A program made the translations under genes and the position numbers. Below the pieces are notes generated by a model that did not search any database, was not told the origin of the DNA, and was given only the letters and a program-made list of their open reading frames with translations. Below are positions 1 through 6,498 of a DNA stretch of 6,498 nucleotides, one piece after another (the first letter of the stretch is position 1; each line of letters opens with the position of its first letter). Source of the DNA: Clostridiales bacterium (GTDB taxonomy: Bacteria; Bacillota; Clostridia; Oscillospirales; Oscillospiraceae); assembly GCA_003533405.1 (NCBI GenBank), contig DQDL01000046.1:1-6498 (forward strand), read 5' to 3'.

Positions 1-2051
1 AACTTGTTGCACACCTGCGAAATGTGCACGAGTCCGTCCTGATGCACGCCGATATCGACGAACACGCCGAAGTCGATGACATTGCGCACCGTGCCGGTGA
101 GCTTCATGCCGGGCTTGAGGTCGCTAAGCTCCATGACATCCGTGCGTAAAATGGGCTTGGGCAGATCGTCACGGATATCTCTGCCGGGCTTTAGAAGCTC
201 GGAAACGACATCACGCAGGGTCGGCACACCAATGCCCGCCTCGGCGGCGGCGGCTTCCTCGCCGTAGGCCTTGAGCTTTGCGGGAAGATCGGACAGCGCC
301 GAGTTTTTGACATCGGCCATGCTGTGTCCGGTAAGCTCAAGCAGCGTCTCGGCGGCGGCGTAGGACTCGGGGTGCACGGCGGTGTTATCCAAAACTGCCC
401 TGCTCTCGGGCACACGAAGGAAGCCTGCGCACTGCTGATAGGCCTTCGGTCCGAGCTTGGGCACCTTCTTTATCTGGCTGCGGGAGATGAATGCGCCGTT
501 TTCCTCACGGTAGGCGACGATGTTTTTCGCCGTGGCGCTCGTGAGACCCGAGACACGCTGCAAAAGCGAGGGCGATGCGGTGTTGACATCCACACCCACG
601 CTGTTGACGCAGTCCTCGACAACGGCGTTGAGCGCCTCATCGAGCCGCTTGGGCGGCATGTCGTGCTGATACTGCCCCACGCCGATGGCCTTGGGGTCAA
701 TTTTCACAAGCTCCGCCAGCGGGTCTTGCAGCCTGCGGGCTATCGACACGGCAGAGCGCAGATTGACATCAAACTGCGGGAACTCCGCCGCCGCAAGCTC
801 GCTTGCCGAGTACACCGACGCTCCGGCCTCGGAGACTATCATGTATGCAAGCTCATGCCCCGCCTCCTTTTCACGGCGGATAAGCTCAACGGTCATCTGC
901 TCGGTCTCACGGGAGGCCGTGCCGTTGCCGATGGCGATGTTCACAACATTGTGCTTGCGAATAAGGCGGGACAGCGTGCGGATAGCCTCCTCCTTCTTGG
1001 CATCGTTAAAGGTCGGGTACACGACGGCGGTGTCGAGCACCTTGCCGGTTGCGTCGACGACGGCGACCTTGCAGCCCATGCGGTAGCCCGGGTCAAGACC
1101 CATGGTGACCTTGCCCTTGACAGGCGGCTGCATGAGCAGCGGACGCAGGTTCAGCGCAAACTGGCCGATAGCGCCCTCGGCGGCGGTGTCGGTGAGCTCG
1201 GAGCGTATCTCACGCTCCAGCGACGGGAAAATGAGCCTCGTGTATGCGTCCTCGCACACAGATTTTATAAACTCCAGCGAGGGGCTCGGCCCTTTGAACA
1301 CGGCACGGCGCAGAACGACTAGTGCTGCGTCCTTGTCGAGCACGACCGAGACCTTTAAAAGCTTCTCCTTTTCGCCACGGTTTACAGCGAGGGTCTGGTG
1401 ACCCTGCATTTTGCCGATGCGCTGGGAAAACTCATAATACTGGCTGTACACGGAGTCGTCCTCCGTGGCGGCACGGCTTTCAATAAGCCCGTTTGACTTT
1501 ATAAATGCACGCAGGCTCTTGCGCACGGCGGCATCGTCGCTTATCCGCTCGGCAAGGATATCGCTCGCTCCGGTGAGGGCGGCTTCGGCGGTGTCAACGC
1601 CCTTTTCAGGGTCAATGTACTTTGCCGCCTCCTCGATTGGCACAGGGCCGTCACGGTGCTGGGCAAAGAGGATATCCGCCAGCGGCTCGAGCCCCTTTTC
1701 CTTTGCAATGGTCGCTCTCGTGCGGCGCTTCTGCTTAAAGGGAGCGTACAGGTCCTCGACCTCGACCAAGGTCGCTGCGGCATCTATCGCCTTTTTAAGC
1801 TCCTCTGTAAGCTTGCCCTGCTCGGCGATGGCGGCCTTGACCGTCTCCCGCCGCTCGGCAAGGCCACGCAGATACGCAAGGCGCTTTTCGAGCGTGCGCA
1901 GCGAGGTGTCATCCATCGCACCGTGCAGCTCCTTGCGGTAGCGTGCGATAAAGGGGATGGTGTTGCCCTCGTCGATGAGCTTTATTACATTTTCGATGTG
2001 CTCGGGCTTTTTGCCGAGCTCCTCGGCAAGAATTCTTATAATGTCGTCCAT
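1..2051 (-). CDS. tex: Tex family S1 RNA-binding transcription accessory protein (C-terminus cut by window edge)
   Basis: Tex is a cytoplasmic nucleic-acid-binding protein linked in other bacteria to transcription and RNA metabolism. The visible 683 codons are open from the ATG at 2051 to the left edge, with no stop or frameshift seen. The protein begins MDDIIRILAEELGKKPEHIE, followed by the family motif GNTIPFIARYRKEL near residues 30-43. A YqgF/RNase H-like domain starts near residue 318 with LDPGYR. Further signatures are EAGASVYSAS, SIARRLQDPLAELVKIDPK and GVGQYQHDMPPK. Helix-hairpin-helix repeats start near residue 480 (VGVDVNTASPSLLQRVSGL). An S1 domain begins near residue 650 (TGTVRNVIDFGVFVDIGVHQ) and is cut at the edge. 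Family proteins are about 720 residues, so perhaps 30-40 are missing. The start is supported by AAAGGA at 2059-2064, seven bases upstream, and by a good promoter. An alanine/glutamate-rich stretch (EEAAAAEAG) lies near residues 598-606. Identification is very secure; the cellular role in this organism is inferred from the family. Confidence 0.97.
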   Translation of the reverse strand, partial: MDDIIRILAEELGKKPEHIENVIKLIDEGNTIPFIARYRKELHGAMDDTSLRTLEKRLAYLRGLAERRETVKAAIAEQGKLTEELKKAIDAAATLVEVEDLYAPFKQKRRTRATIAKEKGLEPLADILFAQHRDGPVPIEEAAKYIDPEKGVDTAEAALTGASDILAERISDDAAVRKSLRAFIKSNGLIESRAATEDDSVYSQYYEFSQRIGKMQGHQTLAVNRGEKEKLLKVSVVLDKDAALVVLRRAVFKGPSPSLEFIKSVCEDAYTRLIFPSLEREIRSELTDTAAEGAIGQFALNLRPLLMQPPVKGKVTMGLDPGYRMGCKVAVVDATGKVLDTAVVYPTFNDAKKEEAIRTLSRLIRKHNVVNIAIGNGTASRETEQMTVELIRREKEAGHELAYMIVSEAGASVYSASELAAAEFPQFDVNLRSAVSIARRLQDPLAELVKIDPKAIGVGQYQHDMPPKRLDEALNAVVEDCVNSVGVDVNTASPSLLQRVSGLTSATAKNIVAYREENGAFISRSQIKKVPKLGPKAYQQCAGFLRVPESRAVLDNTAVHPESYAAAETLLELTGHSMADVKNSALSDLPAKLKAYGEEAAAAEAGIGVPTLRDVVSELLKPGRDIRDDLPKPILRTDVMELSDLKPGMKLTGTVRNVIDFGVFVDIGVHQDGLVHISQVCNK

Positions 2052-2079
2052 ATGCTGATCCTTTCTGTGAATAACCCCG

Positions 2080-2109
2080 ATTATACCACACCCCGCCCGC
2101 AATTGCCAC
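2080..2109 (-). promoter_or_regulatory. Predicted sigma-A promoter of tex with extended -10
   Basis: On the minus strand a perfect TATAAT lies at 2085-2080 and is preceded by TGG, giving the extended -10 form TGnTATAAT. A weak -35 (GTGGCA, four of six consensus bases) sits at 2109-2104 with an 18-base spacer. Transcription would begin near 2073, leaving a leader of only about 22 bases that contains the AAAGGA ribosome binding site. The weak -35 is compatible with an extended -10. This is prediction from consensus only. Confidence 0.65.
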
Positions 2110-2138
2110 TTGCGAATTTGAACAAAAGCTGGTAAATT
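2110..2138 (+). promoter_or_regulatory. Candidate sigma-A promoter of the membrane protein / metallopeptidase operon
   Basis: TTGCGA at 2110-2115 and TAAATT at 2133-2138 each match four of six consensus bases and are separated by the optimal 17 bases. The -35 abuts the -35 of the divergent tex promoter. Transcription would start near 2145, giving a leader of about 27 bases with the AAGGAGG site at 2158-2164. The boxes are only moderate matches, so the assignment is tentative, but some promoter is needed here because the upstream gene is divergent. Confidence 0.4.
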
Positions 2139-2171
2139 GGAGTCGGAAGAAAATGCGAAGGAGGTCGGACG

Positions 2172-2657
2172 ATGGAACAGCAGTTTGTGAGTATTCTCAA
2201 AGGTGCGCTTGTTATGCCGTGGTTTTGGCTCGGTGTAGCGCCATTGGTCTTCCTCATTTGCAACTATATCTCATACAGGCGTGCCAAGGCTAAGAAAAAG
2301 ACCAAGAAAATGGCCGCCCGCCGAAACGATATAAAAAAAGGCATTGTTTTCGTCATTCTCACTTTAGCTTTAGCCACAGTGTTAACTGTCGATGTAGTCA
2401 AAGATATAAATAATCGAAGCTTTGGCACTGTGCACGGAGACTTTGAAAAAGGATATTCTTCGGGAGCACGGGGCTCAGGCGGCTATGCCTATTATACAGT
2501 CACCACTGATGATGGCGAGGAATTTCAGCTCCATGTGCCGCCGATGTGTTGGCCGTTTGAAAAGCCCGACTTGCCCAAAAGCGGAACACTTCACGGCACG
2601 ATGTGGTACAGCGAAAACTCGCACTATGCGCTGAAATTTGTACCCGATGAGGATTAG
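2172..2657 (+). CDS. Uncharacterised two-helix membrane protein with an extracytoplasmic beta-rich C-terminal domain
   Basis: I do not recognise this 161-residue protein. A hydrophobic helix spans about residues 12-33 and a second about 57-76. Between them lies a very basic linker (residues 36-56, with RRAKAKKKTKK). By the positive-inside rule the linker is cytoplasmic, so the N-terminus and the C-terminal 85 residues should face outward. The C-terminal part looks beta-rich, with glycine/serine and aromatic segments (GYSSGARGSGGYAYYTV, DDGEEFQLHVPP) and an acidic end (VPDED). It carries a single cysteine in that domain (near residue 116), so an internal disulfide there is not possible. The ATG follows a perfect AAGGAGG at 2158-2164 with seven bases between. 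It is the first gene of an operon with the metallopeptidase 17 bases downstream. By hand count 2221-2640 is 199/420 GC (47%), below the flanking genes; codons such as ATA and TTA are frequent. That may reflect hydrophobic composition or a different origin. It is very likely a real gene; its function is unknown. Confidence 0.85.
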   Translation: MEQQFVSILKGALVMPWFWLGVAPLVFLICNYISYRRAKAKKKTKKMAARRNDIKKGIVFVILTLALATVLTVDVVKDINNRSFGTVHGDFEKGYSSGARGSGGYAYYTVTTDDGEEFQLHVPPMCWPFEKPDLPKSGTLHGTMWYSENSHYALKFVPDED

Positions 2658-2674
2658 CTTTCAGGAGGTTTGCC

Positions 2675-3160
2675 ATGCATTTGTGGCAGCTTAATAAGTG
2701 GCGAAAATTTTATAGCGGCATCGAGTGTCGGCAAGGGCTGCGTCTGCGCTTCGACAAGGGTGTCGACCCCGAGCTGCGGCAGGCGATGCTGAAATTTGCA
2801 AATTGGGTGCGGCGGGAGTTTGACTTCCCCATCCGTGTCGTGGCGTACATCCGCTCGACCGAGTATATAAAGGCGATGGACGGCGACTTGGTCTCGGGAA
2901 CCTTTTGGGGGCCTTACGACCGCACCGAAGAGCCGTGTATCAGGGTCGCCGCCGGTGACTTTTACAAGCTCACGAAAAAATGGGGCAAGGACAAAGCCAT
3001 CGCCGCAACGCTGCGCACGCTGGCGCACGAGCTGTCGCACTACTACCAGTGGCTCAACGATCTAAAGCTCACGCCCATCGGCGAGGAGCGCCAAGCGACC
3101 TCATATGCAAACGCCATAGTTTACGAGTACGAAGAAGAGATAAACAACGAATGGACATGA
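2675..3160 (+). CDS. Predicted small zinc metallopeptidase (HExxH), function unknown
   Basis: This 161-residue protein carries the zinc-binding motif HELSH at residues 118-122, inside a helix-like segment (AATLRTLAHELSHYYQW). In the gluzincin pattern the two histidines bind zinc and E119 is the catalytic base. A downstream GEERQATSYAN (residues 136-146) offers E138 or E137 as third ligand. It loosely resembles the E-x-x-A-x-x-(F/Y)-A segment after HExxH in ImmA/IrrE-like (DUF955) peptidases, but I cannot assign it to that family. There is no signal peptide or membrane segment, so it should be cytoplasmic. The N-terminal half (residues 1-105) is mixed and lacks a recognisable domain, and no DNA-binding domain is visible. 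The ATG follows AGGAGG at 2663-2668 with six bases between. It is the second gene of the operon, 17 bases after the membrane protein, and a terminator begins right after its stop. Protease chemistry is inferred from the motif; substrate is unknown. SprT-like or phage-type HExxH proteins are alternatives. Confidence 0.85.
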   Translation: MHLWQLNKWRKFYSGIECRQGLRLRFDKGVDPELRQAMLKFANWVRREFDFPIRVVAYIRSTEYIKAMDGDLVSGTFWGPYDRTEEPCIRVAAGDFYKLTKKWGKDKAIAATLRTLAHELSHYYQWLNDLKLTPIGEERQATSYANAIVYEYEEEINNEWT

Positions 3161-3190
3161 AAAAATCAGGCTCAGGTGAGCCTGATTTTT
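3161..3190. terminator. Bidirectional intrinsic terminator between the convergent operon and dnaE
   Basis: A perfect 14-bp inverted repeat (3161-3174 with 3177-3190) closes on a two-base GG, probably opening into a four-base loop. Its GC-rich core is CAGGCTCA/TGAGCCTG. On the plus strand the stem runs into TTTTTATTTTAT (3186-3197). On the minus strand it runs into six T residues (complement of 3160-3165). Both genes therefore end in a proper rho-independent signal. It starts one base after the metallopeptidase stop codon, and its last two bases belong to the dnaE stop codon (3189-3191). Confidence 0.93.
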
Positions 3191-6100
3191 ATTTTATCAC
3201 AACATTTTCGCTGCCGAGCATTTCCTTGAGCTCGTCCACAAGGGCTTCGTGGATGACGCAGGGTGCGCCGATACGCTTTTTCTCCCTTTGGCAGTAGATG
3301 ATCATCTGCTGCGTGCCGGGGAACATCGTCAAAATAAGCTCGATGCGCTTTAAGGCGGGGTCGTTTTCGCTTTCAAGCTTCACCCAGAGCTTTGCTCCGG
3401 CGCTCGGCGTTTTGACCGGCGCAGGACGGCTGCTCTCGTCCTTTAATTTCTCAATTTCGGTGATGGGCTTTATGACATCGACCATGAGCTGCGGCTCTTT
3501 CTCGTCACGCACGGAGATTCGGCCGGACACGACGAGCGGGGCGTTGTCACGCACATAAGCGCCGCCCGTGTCGAGCGCCTTTTGGAAGGCGATGAGCTCC
3601 ATTGCGCCCGTGTCGTCCTCAAGGTCGATGTAGCTCATGAGCGTATTTGACCTCGTGGTGCGGGTCTTTGACGACTGCACGACACCGGCAACGGTGACCC
3701 GCTGGCCGTCGGAAAAGCGCTTGTTTCCCTCGTCGGAGGCGAAATCCGCCATGATAGCCCCGATGGGGACTGCGCCCGCCTTTCGCACGGCGTCACGGTA
3801 CTCATCCATGGGGTGGCCGCTTAAGTACAGCCCCGTGGTGTCCTTCTCCATCGCCATGAGCTCCTGGCGAGAAAACTCGGTGACATCGGGTATCTTCACC
3901 TGCGCAGACTCGTTCTCGGCAAAGTCCGGCTCGCCGAAAAGGTTCATCTGCCCGTCGATATTATTGCGCTGCTCGTGCTGGATGCTGTCTATCAGAACGG
4001 GGGCAACCTGCAAAAGCGCACGGCGGTTGACGCCGAAGCTGTCGAATGCGCCGGAGCGGATGAGATTTTCCACGGCACGGCGGTTGAGATCCTTGCCGCT
4101 CATGCGGCGGCAGAAGTCCTCGAAGCTCTTGAACAGGCCGTTTGCACGGCGCTCGGCGATAAGCTCGTTTACAAAGCCGCGGCCGATGCTTTTTATCGCC
4201 ACCATGCCGAAGCGGATGTTATTGCCGACGACGGAGAAGTCGGCCCCCGATTCGTTCACATCCGGCGGCAGGAGCCTGATACCGAGTTCTCTGCACTCGG
4301 CGATATACTCGGCTATCTTCAGGCTGTTGTCAAGAACGCTCGACAGAAGCGCTGCCATATACTGCTGCGGGTAGCGCCGTTTCATGTACGCCGTGCGGTA
4401 AGACACGATGGCGTAACTCACGGCGTGCGCCTTATTAAATGCGTAGCTTGCAAAGTCTAATATCTCGTCATAGATGCTGTTTGCGACATTTTCGGGAACG
4501 CCCCGCTTGACTGCGCCGTCTATGCCCCGCTCGGGGTCGCCGTGCACAAACGCCACACGCTCGGCATCGATGACCTTGTGCTTTTTCTTGCTCATTGCAC
4601 GGCGGATCATATCCGCCTGACCGAGCGAGAAGCCCGCCAAGCGGCGGAAAATTTCGATGACCTGCTCCTGATAGACGATGCAGCCGTAGGTGACATCGAG
4701 TATCGGGCGCAGCAGCTCGTGCTTGTAGCTGATCTTCTTCGGGTCGTTCGAGCACTCTATGAACCTCGGGATGCTGTCCATCGGTCCGGGGCGGTAGAGC
4801 GCTATGACGGCGGTGATGTCTTCAATGCTCTTGGGCTTTAAGCCAACGCACACGGCGGTGATGCCAGAGCTTTCAAGCTGGAACACGCCGCTTGTTCTGC
4901 CGGCGGAGAGCATCTCAAACACGGCGGGGTCGTTTTCGGGTATCTTGTCGACCTCGAAACTCGGCTCGTGCTCACGCACCATTTTGGCAGCGTCCTCCAG
5001 GACCGTGAGGTTTCGCAGACCCAAAAAGTCCATCTTGAGAAGCCCCAGCTCCTCAAGCGTGGTCATCTGGTACTGGCACACGACCGATTCGTCGTTTTTC
5101 GACAGCGGCACATACTCGTACACGGGCTTGTCGGTTATGACAACGCCCGCAGCGTGCATGCTGGCATGTCGGGGCATTCCCTCTAAGGCCTCGGCGACCT
5201 CAATGAGCCGGTGCATGGTCTCGTCGTTTTCGTACATTTCCCGCAGCGGCTTTGAAATTTTAAGTGCCTCGCTTATCGTCATACCGAGCGCCATGGGGAC
5301 ATTTTTGGCGACATTGTCGGTATCGGCGTAGCTCACATCCAAAACTCTGCCCACATCACGGATGGCCGCCCTTGCCGCCATCGTGCCGAAGGTGACTATC
5401 TGCGCCACATGGTCGTGCCCGTACTTGCGATTTACATAGTCGATGACCTCTCCACGGCGGTTCACGCAGAAATCGACATCGATATCCGGCATGCTGACAC
5501 GCTCTGGGTTTAGAAACCTCTCAAAGAACAGGCTGTATTTTATGGGGTCAACATCGGTGATGCCGAGGCAGTACGACACCACGCTGCCCGCTGCGCTGCC
5601 GCGCCCGGGGCCTACGGGTATCTTCTGACTTTTTGCGTAGCCGATGAAGTCGGAAACGATGAGGAAATAGTCGACAAAGCCCATCTGCCTTATCATCTCT
5701 AGCTCGTAGTCGAGCTGCTTGCGCACCTCAACTCTGTCGGCGGCGTAGCGCTCGGCAAAGCCACGGTCGCAGAGCTTTTTAAGGAACTCAAAGCTGTCCG
5801 TCTCGCCCTCGGGGAGCTTGAAGCGGGGCAGCTTATAGTGGCCGAACTCAAAATCGTAATTGCACATCTCGGCGATGCGCACGGTGTTGTCGGCAGCCTC
5901 GGGGTACTCGGGGAAGAGCGAGCGCATCTGCGCCTCGTCCTTTATATAAAACTCGTTAGTTTCAAATTTTAAGTGTGCCGGATCTGCGACGGACTTGCCG
6001 GTCTGGATGCACATGAGGACATCCTGATAGTAAGCGTCGTCCTTTTCGATATAATGCGCATCGTTCGTCACAGCAAGGGGAATGCCGGTCTCACGGTGCA

Positions 6101-6498
6101 GGCGCAAAAGCCCCTCGGCGGCTTTTTTCTCTATCTCAAGGTCATGATCTTGTATCTCAAGATAGAAATTGCCCTCGCCGAAAAGCTCGTTGAGTTCTAT
6201 CGCCTTGGCTTTCGCCTGCTCGTAATTTCCTGCGCACAGCATGCGGGGTATCGCACCGGCGACACAGCCGGAAAGGCACACCAGCCCCTCGGCGTGCTCG
6301 TGCAGGAGCTGCCAGTCTATCCTCGGCTTTATATAAAAGCCCTCGGTGAACGCCGCCGAAACGAGGTAGCAGAGGTTTTTATAGCCCGTCTCGTTTTTGC
6401 ACAGCAGGATAAGGTGCGTGTACTCGGCATCAACGGAGTGATCCTTGTCAAAGCGGGTGCGGGGCGCAACATACACCTCGCAGCCGATGATGGGCTTG
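3189..6498 (-). CDS. dnaE: DNA polymerase III alpha subunit, DnaE1-like (N-terminus cut by window edge)
   Basis: This is the replicative-type C-family DNA polymerase catalytic subunit. The frame is open to the right edge. The reading KPIIGCEVYVAP across 6497-6460 shows it continues upstream, so the GTG at 6476 is not the start; roughly 65-70 residues are missing. Numbering from that GTG codon, the PHP domain occupies about 1-210 (SGCVAG at 69-74, TNDAHY at 137-142). The polymerase core includes GPGRGSAAGS and PDIDVDF, with putative catalytic aspartates 333, 335 and 483 (the last in KMDFLGLR). Further core motifs are ALYRPGPMDSIPRF, YGCIVYQEQV and ADMIRRAMSKKK. Fingers and helix-hairpin-helix segments follow (about 560-830). 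QMNLF at 843-847 fits the beta-clamp-binding consensus. An OB fold lies at about 925-1000 (VTVAGVVQSSKTRTTRS). A C-terminal tail domain ends in LGSENVVIK. The OB fold after the internal clamp motif and the tail suggest DnaE1-type organisation. All key residues in the visible part are present. The gene ends within the shared terminator. Confidence 0.98.
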   Translation of the reverse strand, partial: KPIIGCEVYVAPRTRFDKDHSVDAEYTHLILLCKNETGYKNLCYLVSAAFTEGFYIKPRIDWQLLHEHAEGLVCLSGCVAGAIPRMLCAGNYEQAKAKAIELNELFGEGNFYLEIQDHDLEIEKKAAEGLLRLHRETGIPLAVTNDAHYIEKDDAYYQDVLMCIQTGKSVADPAHLKFETNEFYIKDEAQMRSLFPEYPEAADNTVRIAEMCNYDFEFGHYKLPRFKLPEGETDSFEFLKKLCDRGFAERYAADRVEVRKQLDYELEMIRQMGFVDYFLIVSDFIGYAKSQKIPVGPGRGSAAGSVVSYCLGITDVDPIKYSLFFERFLNPERVSMPDIDVDFCVNRRGEVIDYVNRKYGHDHVAQIVTFGTMAARAAIRDVGRVLDVSYADTDNVAKNVPMALGMTISEALKISKPLREMYENDETMHRLIEVAEALEGMPRHASMHAAGVVITDKPVYEYVPLSKNDESVVCQYQMTTLEELGLLKMDFLGLRNLTVLEDAAKMVREHEPSFEVDKIPENDPAVFEMLSAGRTSGVFQLESSGITAVCVGLKPKSIEDITAVIALYRPGPMDSIPRFIECSNDPKKISYKHELLRPILDVTYGCIVYQEQVIEIFRRLAGFSLGQADMIRRAMSKKKHKVIDAERVAFVHGDPERGIDGAVKRGVPENVANSIYDEILDFASYAFNKAHAVSYAIVSYRTAYMKRRYPQQYMAALLSSVLDNSLKIAEYIAECRELGIRLLPPDVNESGADFSVVGNNIRFGMVAIKSIGRGFVNELIAERRANGLFKSFEDFCRRMSGKDLNRRAVENLIRSGAFDSFGVNRRALLQVAPVLIDSIQHEQRNNIDGQMNLFGEPDFAENESAQVKIPDVTEFSRQELMAMEKDTTGLYLSGHPMDEYRDAVRKAGAVPIGAIMADFASDEGNKRFSDGQRVTVAGVVQSSKTRTTRSNTLMSYIDLEDDTGAMELIAFQKALDTGGAYVRDNAPLVVSGRISVRDEKEPQLMVDVIKPITEIEKLKDESSRPAPVKTPSAGAKLWVKLESENDPALKRIELILTMFPGTQQMIIYCQREKKRIGAPCVIHEALVDELKEMLGSENVVIK

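Noticed and set aside
240..361. GGC-rich trinucleotide runs (240-254 and 350-361)
   Set aside because: They encode short alanine stretches in the tex frame; they are too short to be a meaningful repeat element.
324..1322. A 332-codon open frame on the plus strand opposite tex
   Set aside because: It is antisense to a clearly conserved Tex sequence, has no family signature, and has low-complexity composition rich in R, L, H and G. It is expected from GC-rich codon bias on the other strand.
2052..2171. Possible riboswitch or leader RNA between the divergent genes
   Set aside because: Predicted leaders are only about 22-27 bases, too short for a structured riboswitch, and I see no strong hairpin.
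2654..3040. A 128-codon minus-strand frame opposite the metallopeptidase gene
   Set aside because: The plus-strand frame has a perfect ribosome binding site and the HExxH motif; the antisense frame has neither a convincing start signal nor a motif.
3637..4374. A 245-codon open frame on the plus strand opposite dnaE
   Set aside because: It is serine/arginine-rich, has no recognisable domain and lies wholly over conserved polymerase sequence; it is a shadow.
6474..6476. GTG at 6476 as the dnaE start codon
   Set aside because: In-frame upstream codons read KPIIGCE, a conserved PHP-domain motif, so the gene continues past the window edge.

Overview
The window looks like chromosomal DNA from a low-GC-phylum (Firmicutes/Clostridia-type) bacterium with a moderately high GC content. 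The evidence is the strong AGGAGG-type ribosome binding sites, a clostridial style of both Tex and DnaE protein sequence, and housekeeping genes at roughly 55-60% GC by eye. A lineage near Oscillospirales is my best guess from sequence style; I could not search a database. I see no mobile element, CRISPR array, tRNA or rRNA.

Layout from left to right. Positions 1-2051 on the minus strand hold tex, an S1-domain RNA-binding/transcription accessory protein, which runs off the left edge just inside its C-terminal S1 domain. Positions 2052-2171 are a compact divergent promoter region. Positions 2172-3160 on the plus strand are a two-gene operon: an unrecognised two-helix membrane protein, then 17 bases later a small soluble protein with an HExxH zinc-metallopeptidase motif. 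A perfect 14-bp hairpin flanked by T tracts on both strands fills the 28-base gap at 3161-3188 (the stem reaches 3190) and ends both this operon and the convergent dnaE. Positions 3189-6498 on the minus strand hold dnaE, the DNA polymerase III alpha subunit, which runs off the right edge inside its N-terminal PHP domain.

Two universal information-processing genes therefore bracket a small accessory bicistron of unknown function. The membrane protein gene is more AT-rich than its surroundings (about 47% GC by my hand count over 2221-2640). The membrane protein and the predicted metallopeptidase are the only parts of the window whose role is not explained by known families. Nothing else here suggests an undescribed system, and the two large genes look like ordinary, intact family members as far as they are visible.
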